Assembly (NCBI GenBank): GCA_963819735.1
Contig: CAWFXC010000001.1
Coordinates: 1,054,001 to 1,118,000, forward strand
Source: CAWFXC01 sp963819735
Lineage (GTDB): Bacteria > Actinomycetota > Acidimicrobiia > IMCC26256 > DASPTH01
DNA: 64,000 nt
Reading direction: 5' to 3'
The notes under the pieces were generated by a model that saw nothing but the letters and a program-made list of their open reading frames with translations, did not search any database and was not told the DNA's origin. Below are positions 54,195-63,511 of the stretch, piece by piece. Position numbers and translations under genes: made by a program. The first letter of the stretch is position 1, and each line of letters begins with the position of its first letter.

Positions 54195-56975
54195 ATGGCC
54201 GGGGGGAGGAGCGCGCTGGAGTCCCCGGAGCTGGCCGCCGCGTTCGAACGCTCGGCCGACGCCGGCATCGCACGCGTGCTGCTCGAGCGCGCGGTCGAGG
54301 CGAACCCCGAGCTCCCCGGTGTGATGCGCGACCATCCGCTCGTACGCGACGGGCTCATTGCGTTGGCGTGCGCGTCGCGCTCGCTTTCGTCGGCGGTCGT
54401 GGCCGATGCGACGCTCCTCGATCCCCTCCGCGACGCCGACGCGTTCGCCCAGGAGCGGACGGTCGACGGCTACCGCACCGACTGGCAGGAGTACGCGGAC
54501 CACGACGCCCGGGGGCTGCGCCGGTGGAAACGTCGTGAGCTGCTCCGGATCGCGGCGAGGGACCTGCTCGGGCAGGCCGATCTCCCGGCCGTGGGTCGCG
54601 AGCTGGCCGCGCTGGCCCAGGCGTGCGTGGAGAGCGCGGTCGAGATCGTGGAGCCCGACGGCCGGTTCGCGGTGATCGGCATGGGCAAGCTCGGCGGGCG
54701 GGAGCTGAACTACGCGAGCGACATCGACGTGCTGTTCGTCCACGAGGGCGACGCCAGCCGGGCCGAACGAACTGCCCGCGCGCTGCTCGCCACCATGTCG
54801 GACAGCGGCGAGGACGGCATCGTGTTCCGCACCGACGCCGGTCTGAGGCCCGAAGGGCGATCCGGACCGCTCACCCGCACCATCGAGAGCTACGCGTCGT
54901 ACTACGACGGGTGGGCACGCACCTGGGAATTCCAGGCCCTGATCAAGGCGCGCCCCGTCGCCGGCGACGGGCAGCTCGCGGAGCAGTTCATGGCGTTGGC
55001 CACTCCCCGCGTCTGGCCGGAGAAGCTCGACGACTATGCAATCCGCGAGATCCGGGTGATGAAGGCACGCGCCGAAGAGATCACCCAACGACTGGGACTC
55101 GCCGGGCGGGAGCTCAAGCGCGGTCGTGGCGGTATCCGCGACATCGAGTTCGCGGTCCAACTCCTGCAACTCGTGCACGGCCGCGCCGACGAGTCGGTGC
55201 GGTCACCCAACACGCTCGAAGCGCTGCACGAACTCAGTGATGGCGGCTACGTCGAGCGCGGTGACGCCGACCGCCTCGACCGTGCCTACCGCTTCCTGCG
55301 CACCGTCGAACACCGCCTCCAGCTCTACGACGAGCAGCAGACCCACACCATTCCCACGGATGTGCACATCCGGACGCGCCTCGCCCGAGTGCTCGGCTAC
55401 CGCGACGGGCCGGAACGCACCGCGCTCGAGCGATTCGCGTCTGAGCGCCGCGAGCACCAACGCGCCGTGCGCGCCATCCACGAGCACCTCTTCTTCGCCC
55501 CGATCCTCGACACCCTGGCCGGCACCGGGCCGCTGTCGGCCGAAGCAGCCGAGGAACGCCTCACCGCGTTCGGTTTTGCCGACATCGACCGCACGCGCGC
55601 CGCCGTGCGGGAGCTCGCGTACGGTCTGACCCGCCGGTCCAAGCTCATGCAGGAGCTGCTCCCCGTGATCCTGGAGTGGCTGTCGGAGACACCGGACCCC
55701 GACCTCGGGTTGCTCCAGCTCCGGCGACTCGCCGAAGGCGCGACGCGATCGGCGTCACTGGCGACGACCTTCCGCGACAAGCCGGGAGCAGCCGAACGCG
55801 CGTGTCGTCTGCTGGGTTCCAGTCGCATCGTCGGCGACGCATTGCGTCGTCAGCCCGAGTTCGTCGACACCCTGGACGACGAGGTCGCGCTCGACACCGA
55901 GGCCACCCGCGAAGAGCTCGTGATGGACGCGCTCGGCACACTCGAGTGGCGCGGCGACGAGGAGCAGCGCCGCGAGGGACTTCGCCGATTCAAGCGACGT
56001 GAGCTGCTGCGCATCGGTACCCGCGACCTGCTGGGCTACGCCGCGCTCGAAACGACCGAACGGGAGCTCACGGCTCTCGCCGAGGCGTCCCTCGAAGCCG
56101 CGCTCGCGTGCCTCCGGCCGCCGCTTCCGTTCGCGGTGATCGGGATGGGGCGACTCGGCGGCGGAGAGCTGTCCTATGCGTCGGACATCGACGTGATGTT
56201 CGTGTACGACGGCACCTCGCTCGGTGATTTTGCCGCGGCCGAACGCATCGCGTCCCAGCTCGTTCAGGAAATCGGCGCGACCACGGCCGAGGGCCAGACG
56301 TTCCGGATCGACGCGCGGCTCCGCCCGCAAGGAAACGACGGCCCGTTGGCGCGAAGCCTCGGTGGGTTCGCGACGTACTACGAGCAGTGGGGCCTCACCT
56401 GGGAGCGCCAAGCGCTCACCAAGGCGCGCTTCGTCGCCGGCGACGCCGAGCTCGGCGCGCGCTTCGCCGAGGTCGCGGCGCGCTTCGTGTACGGCGAGCC
56501 GTTCACCGACGAGAACGTGCGCGAGGTTCGTCGCATGAAGGCACGGATCGAGCGTGAGCGCATCCCGCCGGGTGAAGATCCGCAGTTCCATCTCAAGCTC
56601 GGCCGGGGTGCGCTGTGGGACGTCGAGTTCACCGTGCAACTCCTCCAACTCATCCACGGGCGCGCGCTTCCCGAGCTCCGTGTCCCCGGGACCATCGCCG
56701 CGCTGGAGCACCTGCGGAACGCCAGCCTGCTCGAGCCCGACGACACCGAGGCGTTGGAAGCCGCGTACCGATTGTGTGAGCGCGCCCGCAACGCGCGCTA
56801 CCTCGAGACCGGTCGCCCGACGGATGCGTTGCCCGGCGAGCGGACCGAATTGAACAAGCTGGGCCTTCTCCTCGGCTACGTTCACCAGCCCCACATCGCT
56901 CTGCGCGACGACTACCGGCGGGTCACCCGGCGGGCGCGGCGGGTCGTCGAGCACGTCTTCTACGGGACTCGATGA
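54195..56975 (+). CDS. glnE: Bifunctional glutamine synthetase adenylyltransferase/adenylyl-removing enzyme
   Basis: A 926-residue protein that adds and removes AMP on glutamine synthetase in response to nitrogen state. The two nucleotidyltransferase domains are clear: the N-terminal one has GMGKLGGRELNYASDIDVLF, and the C-terminal one has GMGRLGGGELSYASDIDVMF. Each is followed by a helical bundle (LQLVHGRADESVRSPNTLEA; LQLIHGRALPELRVPGTIAA). Length is normal for actinobacteria. The start ATG has no strong ribosome site. It is coupled by ATGA to the next gene. Confidence 0.95.
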   Translation: MAGGRSALESPELAAAFERSADAGIARVLLERAVEANPELPGVMRDHPLVRDGLIALACASRSLSSAVVADATLLDPLRDADAFAQERTVDGYRTDWQEYADHDARGLRRWKRRELLRIAARDLLGQADLPAVGRELAALAQACVESAVEIVEPDGRFAVIGMGKLGGRELNYASDIDVLFVHEGDASRAERTARALLATMSDSGEDGIVFRTDAGLRPEGRSGPLTRTIESYASYYDGWARTWEFQALIKARPVAGDGQLAEQFMALATPRVWPEKLDDYAIREIRVMKARAEEITQRLGLAGRELKRGRGGIRDIEFAVQLLQLVHGRADESVRSPNTLEALHELSDGGYVERGDADRLDRAYRFLRTVEHRLQLYDEQQTHTIPTDVHIRTRLARVLGYRDGPERTALERFASERREHQRAVRAIHEHLFFAPILDTLAGTGPLSAEAAEERLTAFGFADIDRTRAAVRELAYGLTRRSKLMQELLPVILEWLSETPDPDLGLLQLRRLAEGATRSASLATTFRDKPGAAERACRLLGSSRIVGDALRRQPEFVDTLDDEVALDTEATREELVMDALGTLEWRGDEEQRREGLRRFKRRELLRIGTRDLLGYAALETTERELTALAEASLEAALACLRPPLPFAVIGMGRLGGGELSYASDIDVMFVYDGTSLGDFAAAERIASQLVQEIGATTAEGQTFRIDARLRPQGNDGPLARSLGGFATYYEQWGLTWERQALTKARFVAGDAELGARFAEVAARFVYGEPFTDENVREVRRMKARIERERIPPGEDPQFHLKLGRGALWDVEFTVQLLQLIHGRALPELRVPGTIAALEHLRNASLLEPDDTEALEAAYRLCERARNARYLETGRPTDALPGERTELNKLGLLLGYVHQPHIALRDDYRRVTRRARRVVEHVFYGTR

Positions 56976-58597
56976 CGACAGCAAATCTCCGGCGGTGGGC
57001 CATCCCTACCGCCGTCGCGCTGGCGGTGCTGCCGTTCCTCGCGTCCGCGATCGCGCTGATCGTGCGCGTCGGCGGCGACTACCACCCGTCGGCCGACCAG
57101 GCGCTCATCGAGTTGCAGATCCGCGACATCGGCCATCAGCCGGTACTGCTCGGGCCGTACTCCCGGTTCGGATGGTTCCACCCCGGCCCGATGCTCTACT
57201 ACCTGCTCTGGCTGCCGTACCGACTCACCGGTAGCAGTTCCCTGAGCCTCGCGTTCGCCGCACTCGTCGTGAACGTCGCTGCGCTCGTCGGCATCGCGTT
57301 GATCGCGCGTCGACGCGGCGGCGTGCCGCTGGTTCTGCTCACACTGGTACTGGTCGGTCTCCTCACGCGTGCACTCGGCGCGCAGTTCTTCCGCGACGTC
57401 TGGAACCCGTACATCACGGTGCTGCCGTTCGTGATGCTCGTCTTCCTCGCGTGGTCGATGAGCTGCGGGGACGCATGGGCGCTACCGATCGGGGCCGCGG
57501 TCGCCACGTTCCTCGTGCAGACGCACGTGAGCTACGGACTCGTGTCGGCCACCGTCCTCGGTGCCGGAGTGGTGGGCGCGTGCGTGACGCTGTGGCGAAG
57601 GCGGTCGGGACCGAACGCGGCCGACCGTCGACGAGCGTGGCTCGGGATGCTCGTCGTCACCGCCATCGTGCTCGGTGTGCTCTGGGCCCCGGTCGTGATC
57701 CAACAACTCACGCGTGATCCCGGGAATCTCGGTGCTCTGCTCCGCTTCTTCCGCGATCATCACCGCGAGCAGAGCTACGCCGACGCGTGGCACGTCGTCG
57801 CATCGCAACTCTCGGCGTGGCCCGACTGGCTCCGGGGTGCCGGCCCGCTCAACATCTACAGCGGTGCCGTTGATCTCAGTGGAGGGACACCACTTGCCAT
57901 CGCCGTCGTTCTGCTCGCGGCGGCCGGCGTCGTCGCGTGGCGAAGCGCACGGGGTGCGTTCCGCCTGGTTGTGATCGTGGCGTTGACGCTGGTCGCCGCG
58001 TTCGTCTCCGTCTCACGGATCGTCGGCGAGATCTTCCCGTACCTCATCCGCTGGACCTGGGCGCTCGGCATGCTCACGTGGCTGGCCATCGCGTGGGCGC
58101 TGGTGGCAGCGTGGCGCGACCGTCCGTCGCCGCGCCGCGATCGTGACCGCCTGGTTGCCCACATCACGCTCGGCGTCGCCGCGGTGGCGCTGGTCGCGGT
58201 GTCGCTCGTCAACACGGTCGACGCCGCCGGTGCCGGGAACCTCGACGCCAGTGGATCCACTGCAGTGGCGCGCCTCAGTGCCGAAGTGCGTAAGGCACTG
58301 CCGTCCGGCGACGGCGTGGTCGAGATCCGCTCGCTCGGTACCGCGGGGTCGACGTGGATCGGGGCCGGGATCGCCGACGACCTCGAACACCACGGCATCA
58401 CCACTCGCGTCGAACCGGATCTGGGCTTCGCCTACGGACCCGACCGCGTGATCGGCGACGAACAGCCGCGCCTCGTGGTGCTCCCGGTCGAGGATGCCGA
58501 CCTCGCCCAGGCCCGCGCGCTACCCGGCTTCGAGGAGGTCGGTCGAGTGGGCAAGTACACGCTCTTCATCAGCCAAGCGCCAAAATCACAGCGGTAG
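56972..58597 (+). CDS. GT-C-fold membrane protein, probable glycosyltransferase
   Basis: A 541-residue protein with about eleven spans and a C-terminal soluble domain of about 130 residues. After span one comes GGDYHPSADQALIELQIRDI followed by GRFGWFHPGPMLYYLLW-type sequence. An acidic residue in the first external loop and an HPGP motif are typical of polyprenyl-phosphate-dependent GT-C transferases. Its start overlaps the end of glnE (ATGA), an unusual partner. The acceptor is unknown, perhaps a wall polysaccharide. Confidence 0.75.
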   Translation: MTTANLRRWAIPTAVALAVLPFLASAIALIVRVGGDYHPSADQALIELQIRDIGHQPVLLGPYSRFGWFHPGPMLYYLLWLPYRLTGSSSLSLAFAALVVNVAALVGIALIARRRGGVPLVLLTLVLVGLLTRALGAQFFRDVWNPYITVLPFVMLVFLAWSMSCGDAWALPIGAAVATFLVQTHVSYGLVSATVLGAGVVGACVTLWRRRSGPNAADRRRAWLGMLVVTAIVLGVLWAPVVIQQLTRDPGNLGALLRFFRDHHREQSYADAWHVVASQLSAWPDWLRGAGPLNIYSGAVDLSGGTPLAIAVVLLAAAGVVAWRSARGAFRLVVIVALTLVAAFVSVSRIVGEIFPYLIRWTWALGMLTWLAIAWALVAAWRDRPSPRRDRDRLVAHITLGVAAVALVAVSLVNTVDAAGAGNLDASGSTAVARLSAEVRKALPSGDGVVEIRSLGTAGSTWIGAGIADDLEHHGITTRVEPDLGFAYGPDRVIGDEQPRLVVLPVEDADLAQARALPGFEEVGRVGKYTLFISQAPKSQR

Positions 58598-58614
58598 GCT
58601 CTGCGGCCTTGGCC

Positions 58615-60360
58615 ATGGCGGACTCCGCGACCGGGGTGACCACCGGCACTCCCGAAGCTTCGCCGGCGAAGCGCTCCTCGCCGGTGCCGAGACCGTGGTT
58701 TTTCGTCCACTGGCTGTCATTGGCGGCCGCGGTGCCTTTTCTCTTCTGGATCAACCGCGACCAATGGTTCAGCGGCGACGAGTGGGCCGTGATCACCACC
58801 GGCGGCATGGGTGGCAATCCGCAGAAGGTCAGCCTCTTCGCGCCGCACTTCGAACACTGGATCACGCTCGTCGTCCTCGTGTACCGCGCCCTGTACTCCG
58901 TGTTCGCGTTGCACAGCTACGTCCCGTACACCCTCGTGCTGATCGCGGTTCAGGTCCTGGTAGCCCACGCGCTCTGGCGACTCCTACTGCGGGTGGGCGT
59001 GAACGCCGGATTCGCCACTGGTGTCGCGGCGATCTTCGTGGTGCTCGCCATCGGTTGGGAGAACTTGAGCACGGCGTTCCAGATCACGATCATCGCCCCC
59101 GTTGCGCTCGGGTTCGCGGTCTTGCTGTTGATGCCGGAGCGGGGGCCGTTCCGACGCCGCGACGCCTTGGGTTGGATCCTCCTCGTCGCCGCGCTCATGT
59201 GTTCCGGCACCGGTGTGACCATGACGATCGTGGTCGGGATCGCAGCACTGTTGCGGCGCGGATGGCGAACCGCCGCCGCCGTCGTCTCCGTGCCCGCGCT
59301 CTGCTACGCCGCGTGGTTCGCGACCGAAGGCACGAAGGGACAGCGCAACACCGCCTCGGTGTCGACGGCGCTGTCGGATCTCCCGGGCTTCGTCTGGCGG
59401 GGAACGACCGAGGCGCTGGGCGGTCTCACGAGATTCGGCTTCACCGGACCGATCATCCTCGTGGTACTCGCGGTATGGCTGGTCTGGCGTGCCCGCGGCC
59501 ACTGGCGCACCGAGCCATGGCCGCTGTTGCTCGCGACCAGCATCGGCGCGGTCGTCTCCATCGCGTTGACAGGGATCCGACGCGCGGGCACCGACGCGGG
59601 CGCGTCGCGCTATGCGTACGTCGTCGTCGTGCTCCTGTTGCCGGCGCTCGCGGTGGCGACACAGGAACTCGCACGAGTGATCGTTCGCCGCTTCGGGCGC
59701 CCGGCGACGATCGTGGGTGCCGCGCTGGTTGTCGCGCTCCTGGTCGCGCAGGCCGTGGCGCTGAATCACTACGTCGAGACCGAAGCGTTCGTCGGCGAGA
59801 TGCGCCCGCGGGTCCTGGGTGTCGCCGCGCTGCTGCGCGCGGACGAACCGGTGATCAGCACGAACATCTTCGGAATCCCGTACCTGACCCAGCCTTCGAC
59901 CTCGACCATCGCCCGCTTCGACCGCAACGGCGAGCTCCCCACCCTCGCCGACCTCACGCGATCCGATCTGCTCACCGCGCGCGAGTACGTGCAACTGGTG
60001 ACCGGCACCACCGGACTCTTCGGCGAGGGAATCGTCACCGTGGCCGGGGCGACGAACGCTCGCATCTCGCCGAGCAGTACGGGCTGCGTCATCGTCACCG
60101 CGGCCGCCGGCCACCCATCGGTCACGCTCGCCATCCCGCAGGCGGCATCGTTCCGTCTCACGACGGCCGTCGACTGGAACATCACCGCGCAACTCGAGGC
60201 CGGCGGGGCGAAGGGTCGACCGCGCCTCCTCGCCGCCCCCGGCGGTCAGGAGATCGCGGTGAGCGTGGCGCGCGGCGATCTCGGACTGCGCCTCGGGCTC
60301 CCCCCGAACGGGGCGACGACCATCTGCGGCCTGGCCGCGGGCTCGGGCGAACCGTCGTAG
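58615..60360 (+). CDS. Second GT-C-like polytopic membrane protein
   Basis: A 581-residue protein with about eleven spans and a soluble C-terminal domain from about residue 410. The first loop INRDQWFSGDEWAVITTGGM places Asp-Glu where GT-C enzymes hold their catalytic acid. An FEHWITLVV motif follows. It differs in sequence from the previous gene but shares its plan, so both may build or transfer one surface sugar. It starts 17 bases after that gene. Not a recognised named family. Confidence 0.68.
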   Translation: MADSATGVTTGTPEASPAKRSSPVPRPWFFVHWLSLAAAVPFLFWINRDQWFSGDEWAVITTGGMGGNPQKVSLFAPHFEHWITLVVLVYRALYSVFALHSYVPYTLVLIAVQVLVAHALWRLLLRVGVNAGFATGVAAIFVVLAIGWENLSTAFQITIIAPVALGFAVLLLMPERGPFRRRDALGWILLVAALMCSGTGVTMTIVVGIAALLRRGWRTAAAVVSVPALCYAAWFATEGTKGQRNTASVSTALSDLPGFVWRGTTEALGGLTRFGFTGPIILVVLAVWLVWRARGHWRTEPWPLLLATSIGAVVSIALTGIRRAGTDAGASRYAYVVVVLLLPALAVATQELARVIVRRFGRPATIVGAALVVALLVAQAVALNHYVETEAFVGEMRPRVLGVAALLRADEPVISTNIFGIPYLTQPSTSTIARFDRNGELPTLADLTRSDLLTAREYVQLVTGTTGLFGEGIVTVAGATNARISPSSTGCVIVTAAAGHPSVTLAIPQAASFRLTTAVDWNITAQLEAGGAKGRPRLLAAPGGQEIAVSVARGDLGLRLGLPPNGATTICGLAAGSGEPS

Positions 60361-60366
60361 CGCGGT

Positions 60367-61047
60367 TCAGGCGAGCCGGATGATCGCGTCGGCGATGAAG
60401 ATCAGGCCCAGCACGACGAGCGGGTAGTACGTGACCGGTCGGCGGTACACCATGAACCGTTCACGGGCGCCGGCCATCCACCCTCCCGCCCGTTCGCCCG
60501 CCACGACGTACAGCGCGACGGGCGCCCACACGAGCACGGTGGCGAGCAGCACGTAGATCACGCCGACGAGCACCTTCCCGTCGCTCGCCAAACCCGACGC
60601 CGAGACGGTCGCCGCCGCGAGCACCGTGATGACGAGCCGCTTCGGCCCGCCGACTCCCAGGAGCGCCCCCGCCCCGAACACGGCCGGCGCCTTGAGACCC
60701 TTCAGCTTGTCGAGGACAGCTTGCGCTCTCGGCGAGGTGTGGTGCGGTCGAGGTTCCCGGTGCTGTCTCGTGCGCGCCGCGGCCACGAGGAGCACCAAGC
60801 CGACCGCCAACTCGAACAACGCGTCGAGCGCCGGGTGACCTCCGCGATGCTCCTGCACCGAGGCCACGCCGATGACGAACGCGATGAGGAACACGAGCGT
60901 CTGGCCGAGCAGCACACCGAGCGCGAACGCGCTGCCGTTGAGGCGGCCACGTCGGCTCTGCAGCACCACGAGCGTCGACGCCAGCGCGAGCGGACTCAAC
61001 GCCGCGACGAGCGCGTACAGCAGGACTTCGAAGGCCGGTCTGCTCAT
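60367..61047 (-). CDS. GAP family membrane protein (sulfolipid-addressing-like)
   Basis: A 226-residue protein of the LysE-like GAP family, with about six spans. Members in mycobacteria help move surface lipids. Visible landmarks are LLYALVAALSPLALASTLVV at the start, AFALGVLLGQTLVFLIAFVI and GVGGPKRLVITVLAAATVSA. The ATG at 61047 is preferred over a TTG seven codons upstream. It is convergent with the GT-C genes. Confidence 0.78.
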   Translation of the reverse strand: MSRPAFEVLLYALVAALSPLALASTLVVLQSRRGRLNGSAFALGVLLGQTLVFLIAFVIGVASVQEHRGGHPALDALFELAVGLVLLVAAARTRQHREPRPHHTSPRAQAVLDKLKGLKAPAVFGAGALLGVGGPKRLVITVLAAATVSASGLASDGKVLVGVIYVLLATVLVWAPVALYVVAGERAGGWMAGARERFMVYRRPVTYYPLVVLGLIFIADAIIRLA

Positions 61048-61163
61048 GCGTGCAGTCGCGGACGACAATTCTCGTCGCGCGTCGATCCCTGCTCATCTGC
61101 GCGCATCGCGGGTCATGCTGCCTCATTCCCGGCTCCGGCGTGTCACCGGCGCGCCGGTCGGGC

Positions 61164-61664
61164 TCAGGAGGAGGGTTCGACTGCTGCGTTGGCGGACGCG
61201 CCGTCCGGCGCCTCGACGTCCCCGGCGTCGAGGCCGGTGAGCGCTCCGAGCACCTGCCGCGCGCTCTTGATGCGCTCGGCTCCGACGCGGGCTTCGAGAT
61301 CGGCGTCGACCCGCTCGACCGCCGCGTTGATCACGTCGGCCGCCTCCCGGCCCCGGTCGGTGAGGTCGACGATCATCCGGCGCCGGTCGGTCGGGTGCGG
61401 CAGACGGACGACGTAGCCGCGGACCACGAGCGTGTCGACGACCTGACTGGCACCCTGCTTCGAGACGTCCAATGCCCGGGCCAGATCATTCAGGCTGGGA
61501 CCGTTCCGGCGGATCCCTCCGAGGACCCGACTTCCCAGCCGAGGCATGTCGGTGAACCCGGCCTCCGACAGCGAGGTACTGATCGCCTTGCCGTAGGTCT
61601 TGCGGGCCGCCGCGAGCAGGACGGGCAGCACGAGCGTCTCGTACCAGGGAAGTTCTTCATCCAT
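61164..61664 (-). CDS. MarR-family transcriptional regulator
   Basis: A 166-residue regulator. The winged HTH is SLNDLARALDVSKQGASQVV, followed by the wing LPHPTDRRRMIVDLTDRGRE. Its long first and last helices form the dimer. The start ATG sits within a 21-base inverted repeat, so it probably represses itself. The target may include the divergent VOC gene. The ligand is unknown. Confidence 0.9.
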   Translation of the reverse strand: MDEELPWYETLVLPVLLAAARKTYGKAISTSLSEAGFTDMPRLGSRVLGGIRRNGPSLNDLARALDVSKQGASQVVDTLVVRGYVVRLPHPTDRRRMIVDLTDRGREAADVINAAVERVDADLEARVGAERIKSARQVLGALTGLDAGDVEAPDGASANAAVEPSS

Positions 61665-61684
61665 GACGATGCACAATATCGTCA
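61664..61684. promoter_or_regulatory. Inverted-repeat operator of the MarR regulator
   Basis: TGACGAT-N7-ATCGTCA is a perfect 7-base inverted repeat overlapping the MarR start codon. A further copy of the half-site, TGACGATAT, lies at 61708-61716, opposing ATATCGTCA at 61676. These repeats suit a dimeric MarR repressor binding one or two sites. A third palindrome, AAATCAC-N6-GTGATTT at 61724-61743, is nearby and may serve another factor. Confidence 0.6.
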
Positions 61685-61776
61685 ACAACAGTGACTGTCC
61701 ATACTCATGACGATATTTCTGATAAATCACAGAAATGTGATTTCGACCTCAAGCGACGGCCGGCGACCGCCGATGG

Positions 61777-61863
61777 ATGATCGTGCTCCCGGTCCTGGCG
61801 ATCATCGCAGGGTTTGCCGCCCTGACCTGGTTGGCCTACCGGAGCAAGCAGCTCCGCGACTGA
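61777..61863 (+). CDS. Possible 28-residue membrane microprotein
   Basis: The frame encodes MIVLPVLAIIAGFAALTWLA followed by YRSKQLRD: one hydrophobic span with a basic end. It lies in the divergent space between the MarR and VOC genes. No good ribosome site is seen upstream. It may be a real single-span microprotein or a chance frame. Confidence 0.3.
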   Translation: MIVLPVLAIIAGFAALTWLAYRSKQLRD

Positions 61864-61935
61864 CGCCCCTCGCTGCCGGTCGGCGTGGGTCATCACGGGT
61901 TGGCGCGATCCGGCAGGCAGGAGCGAGAGTTCACG

Positions 61936-62301
61936 ATGATTCGCTTCCTGACGAGCCGCACGACCCTCGGGGTGCGGAACGTTTCCGCGTCGGTCGACTT
62001 CTACGTGCGCGCACTGGGGTTCGAGGTCTTCCACACCATGGGCGAACCTCCGACCTTCTCGATGATCGGCGCCGGCGACGCCGGTCTCGGCCTGACGCAG
62101 GTCGAAGAGCCGGCACTGGCCGACTTCGCGTGCTGTTACTTCAACGTCGAAGGTGTCGAGGAACTGCACGAGCGCTGCGTCGCGGCCGGTGCGACCATCA
62201 CCAACCCGTTGACGCGCCAACCGTGGGGCAACTACGACTTCGTCGTCGCCGATCCCGACGGCCATCAGCTCGCGTTCGGTGAGGTGCCCTCGCGCGACTG
62301 A
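61936..62301 (+). CDS. VOC-superfamily (glyoxalase/bleomycin-resistance-like) protein
   Basis: A 121-residue protein with the paired beta-alpha-beta-beta-beta modules of the VOC fold: TLGVRNVSASVDFYVRALGF in the first, and FNVEGVEELHERCVAAGATI in the second. The close DFVVADPDGHQLAFGE has the usual metal-binding Glu at its end. AGGAG lies ahead of ATG 61936. The enzyme could be a lyase, dioxygenase or binding protein. Its neighbouring MarR gene suggests it is inducible. Confidence 0.85.
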   Translation: MIRFLTSRTTLGVRNVSASVDFYVRALGFEVFHTMGEPPTFSMIGAGDAGLGLTQVEEPALADFACCYFNVEGVEELHERCVAAGATITNPLTRQPWGNYDFVVADPDGHQLAFGEVPSRD

Positions 62302-62319
62302 GCTCGGCCGCACCACCGC

Positions 62320-63219
62320 TCACTGGGTCGTGTCGACGCAGTACACGGTGTTGGTTGTCTGATCCTCGGCGTAGGCATCACTTGGCGGGCAGTCGTTCGG
62401 CGACGTCTCGATGGCGACGATCTTGCCGGCATGGGTTTGCGAACACGCCACCGGCTCGACCGACGTCGTGCCCTGCACGCAGGAACCCACCTGCCAGGTC
62501 GCCGACGACGAGCTCGTCCCCGTCGTGCTCGCCTTCGGCCCGGAGCCGCCCAAGGCGAGGAGGGCGGCGAGCCCGACGAACAGCGCGGTCGCGAGCCACA
62601 CACCGCCGCGGGCGAGAAGGGGCGAACCGACATCGAGCGGCTGGTCGAGCGGCACATCGATTCGCTCCTCGCGATTGGGCACGCCGAGCCGTCGGAGCTG
62701 CATCGCAGCGCCGATGTTCGACAGCACGTAACTGAGATTCACGAAGAACGAGATGAGGCCCCACCAGCCGGTGTACAGCGTCCGGTTCTGGAGCAGTCGG
62801 AACTCGGCGGTGCCGCAATCGCGACACAACACCGCGGTCATCGAGCGGCGCGTCCACCGCAGGATGAAACCCGACGCCTGGCGGAGCGTGACCTCGACCG
62901 CCGGGCTCGAGCCGCAGAGCGCGCACTCGTCGTGTCGAGGTGGTCGGCCGCGGACCGACGGGCGCGTCTGACGCGCCGCGGGCCGATTCCGCGGCGCGAG
63001 GCTGCGGTCGTATTCGGCGCGACGGGCCGGATCAGAGAGCTGTGACCAGGCGTCGTTGAGCTGCGCCATCATCTCCGACAACTGGCCCTTCAGGTGCTCG
63101 GGCGCGTCGGCGTTTCGATCAGGGTGATACCGCATCGCCAGCTCGTGATAGCGCGCGCGTATCTCGTCGACCGATGCGGTGCGCTCGACACCCAGGACTT
63201 CGTACGCTGTCTCGCCCAA
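62320..63219 (-). CDS. J-domain membrane protein with cysteine motif
   Basis: A 299-residue protein. Residues 1-75 are a J domain with the HPD signature (AMRYHPDRNADAP) that stimulates Hsp70 ATPase. A CALCGSS and CRDCG pair about 30 residues apart likely forms a zinc site, and one or two spans follow (LISFFVNLSYVLSNIGAAMQ; GVWLATALFVGLAALLALGG). The tail is Ser/Thr-rich and ends in a cysteine-containing external domain. The only start giving the full J domain is a TTG with GGAG eleven bases upstream. A membrane-tethered co-chaperone of unknown client. Confidence 0.85.
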   Translation of the reverse strand: MGETAYEVLGVERTASVDEIRARYHELAMRYHPDRNADAPEHLKGQLSEMMAQLNDAWSQLSDPARRAEYDRSLAPRNRPAARQTRPSVRGRPPRHDECALCGSSPAVEVTLRQASGFILRWTRRSMTAVLCRDCGTAEFRLLQNRTLYTGWWGLISFFVNLSYVLSNIGAAMQLRRLGVPNREERIDVPLDQPLDVGSPLLARGGVWLATALFVGLAALLALGGSGPKASTTGTSSSSATWQVGSCVQGTTSVEPVACSQTHAGKIVAIETSPNDCPPSDAYAEDQTTNTVYCVDTTQ

Positions 63220-63511
63220 CGCGACACTCCGCGACTATGACCCCACCGCGCCGGAGCGCGACTCGTGACCCGAGGCTAGATGTCGTCGTCGAGGTGGAGC
63301 CTTCAGGCGGGATCTCGTTCGGTGTCGATCCGGACTCGTCGACCGACCTCATCGGTGTCGACGCGACACTGTTCACCTGCTTTCGCGTCACGGCAATCTT
63401 GCCTTTCGGCAATTCGGCGAGGGCTCGTGACCGCCGATACTCCTCATTGCTCGGACGGAGCGACTCCGCTTCGTCAGGGAATGTCTCGCAATCGTGAGTT
63501 GAGGAGGGGTG

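Noticed and set aside
63220..63511. Short open frames between the J-domain gene and the last secreted protein gene
   Set aside because: No ribosome site, motif or conserved composition; treated as intergenic.
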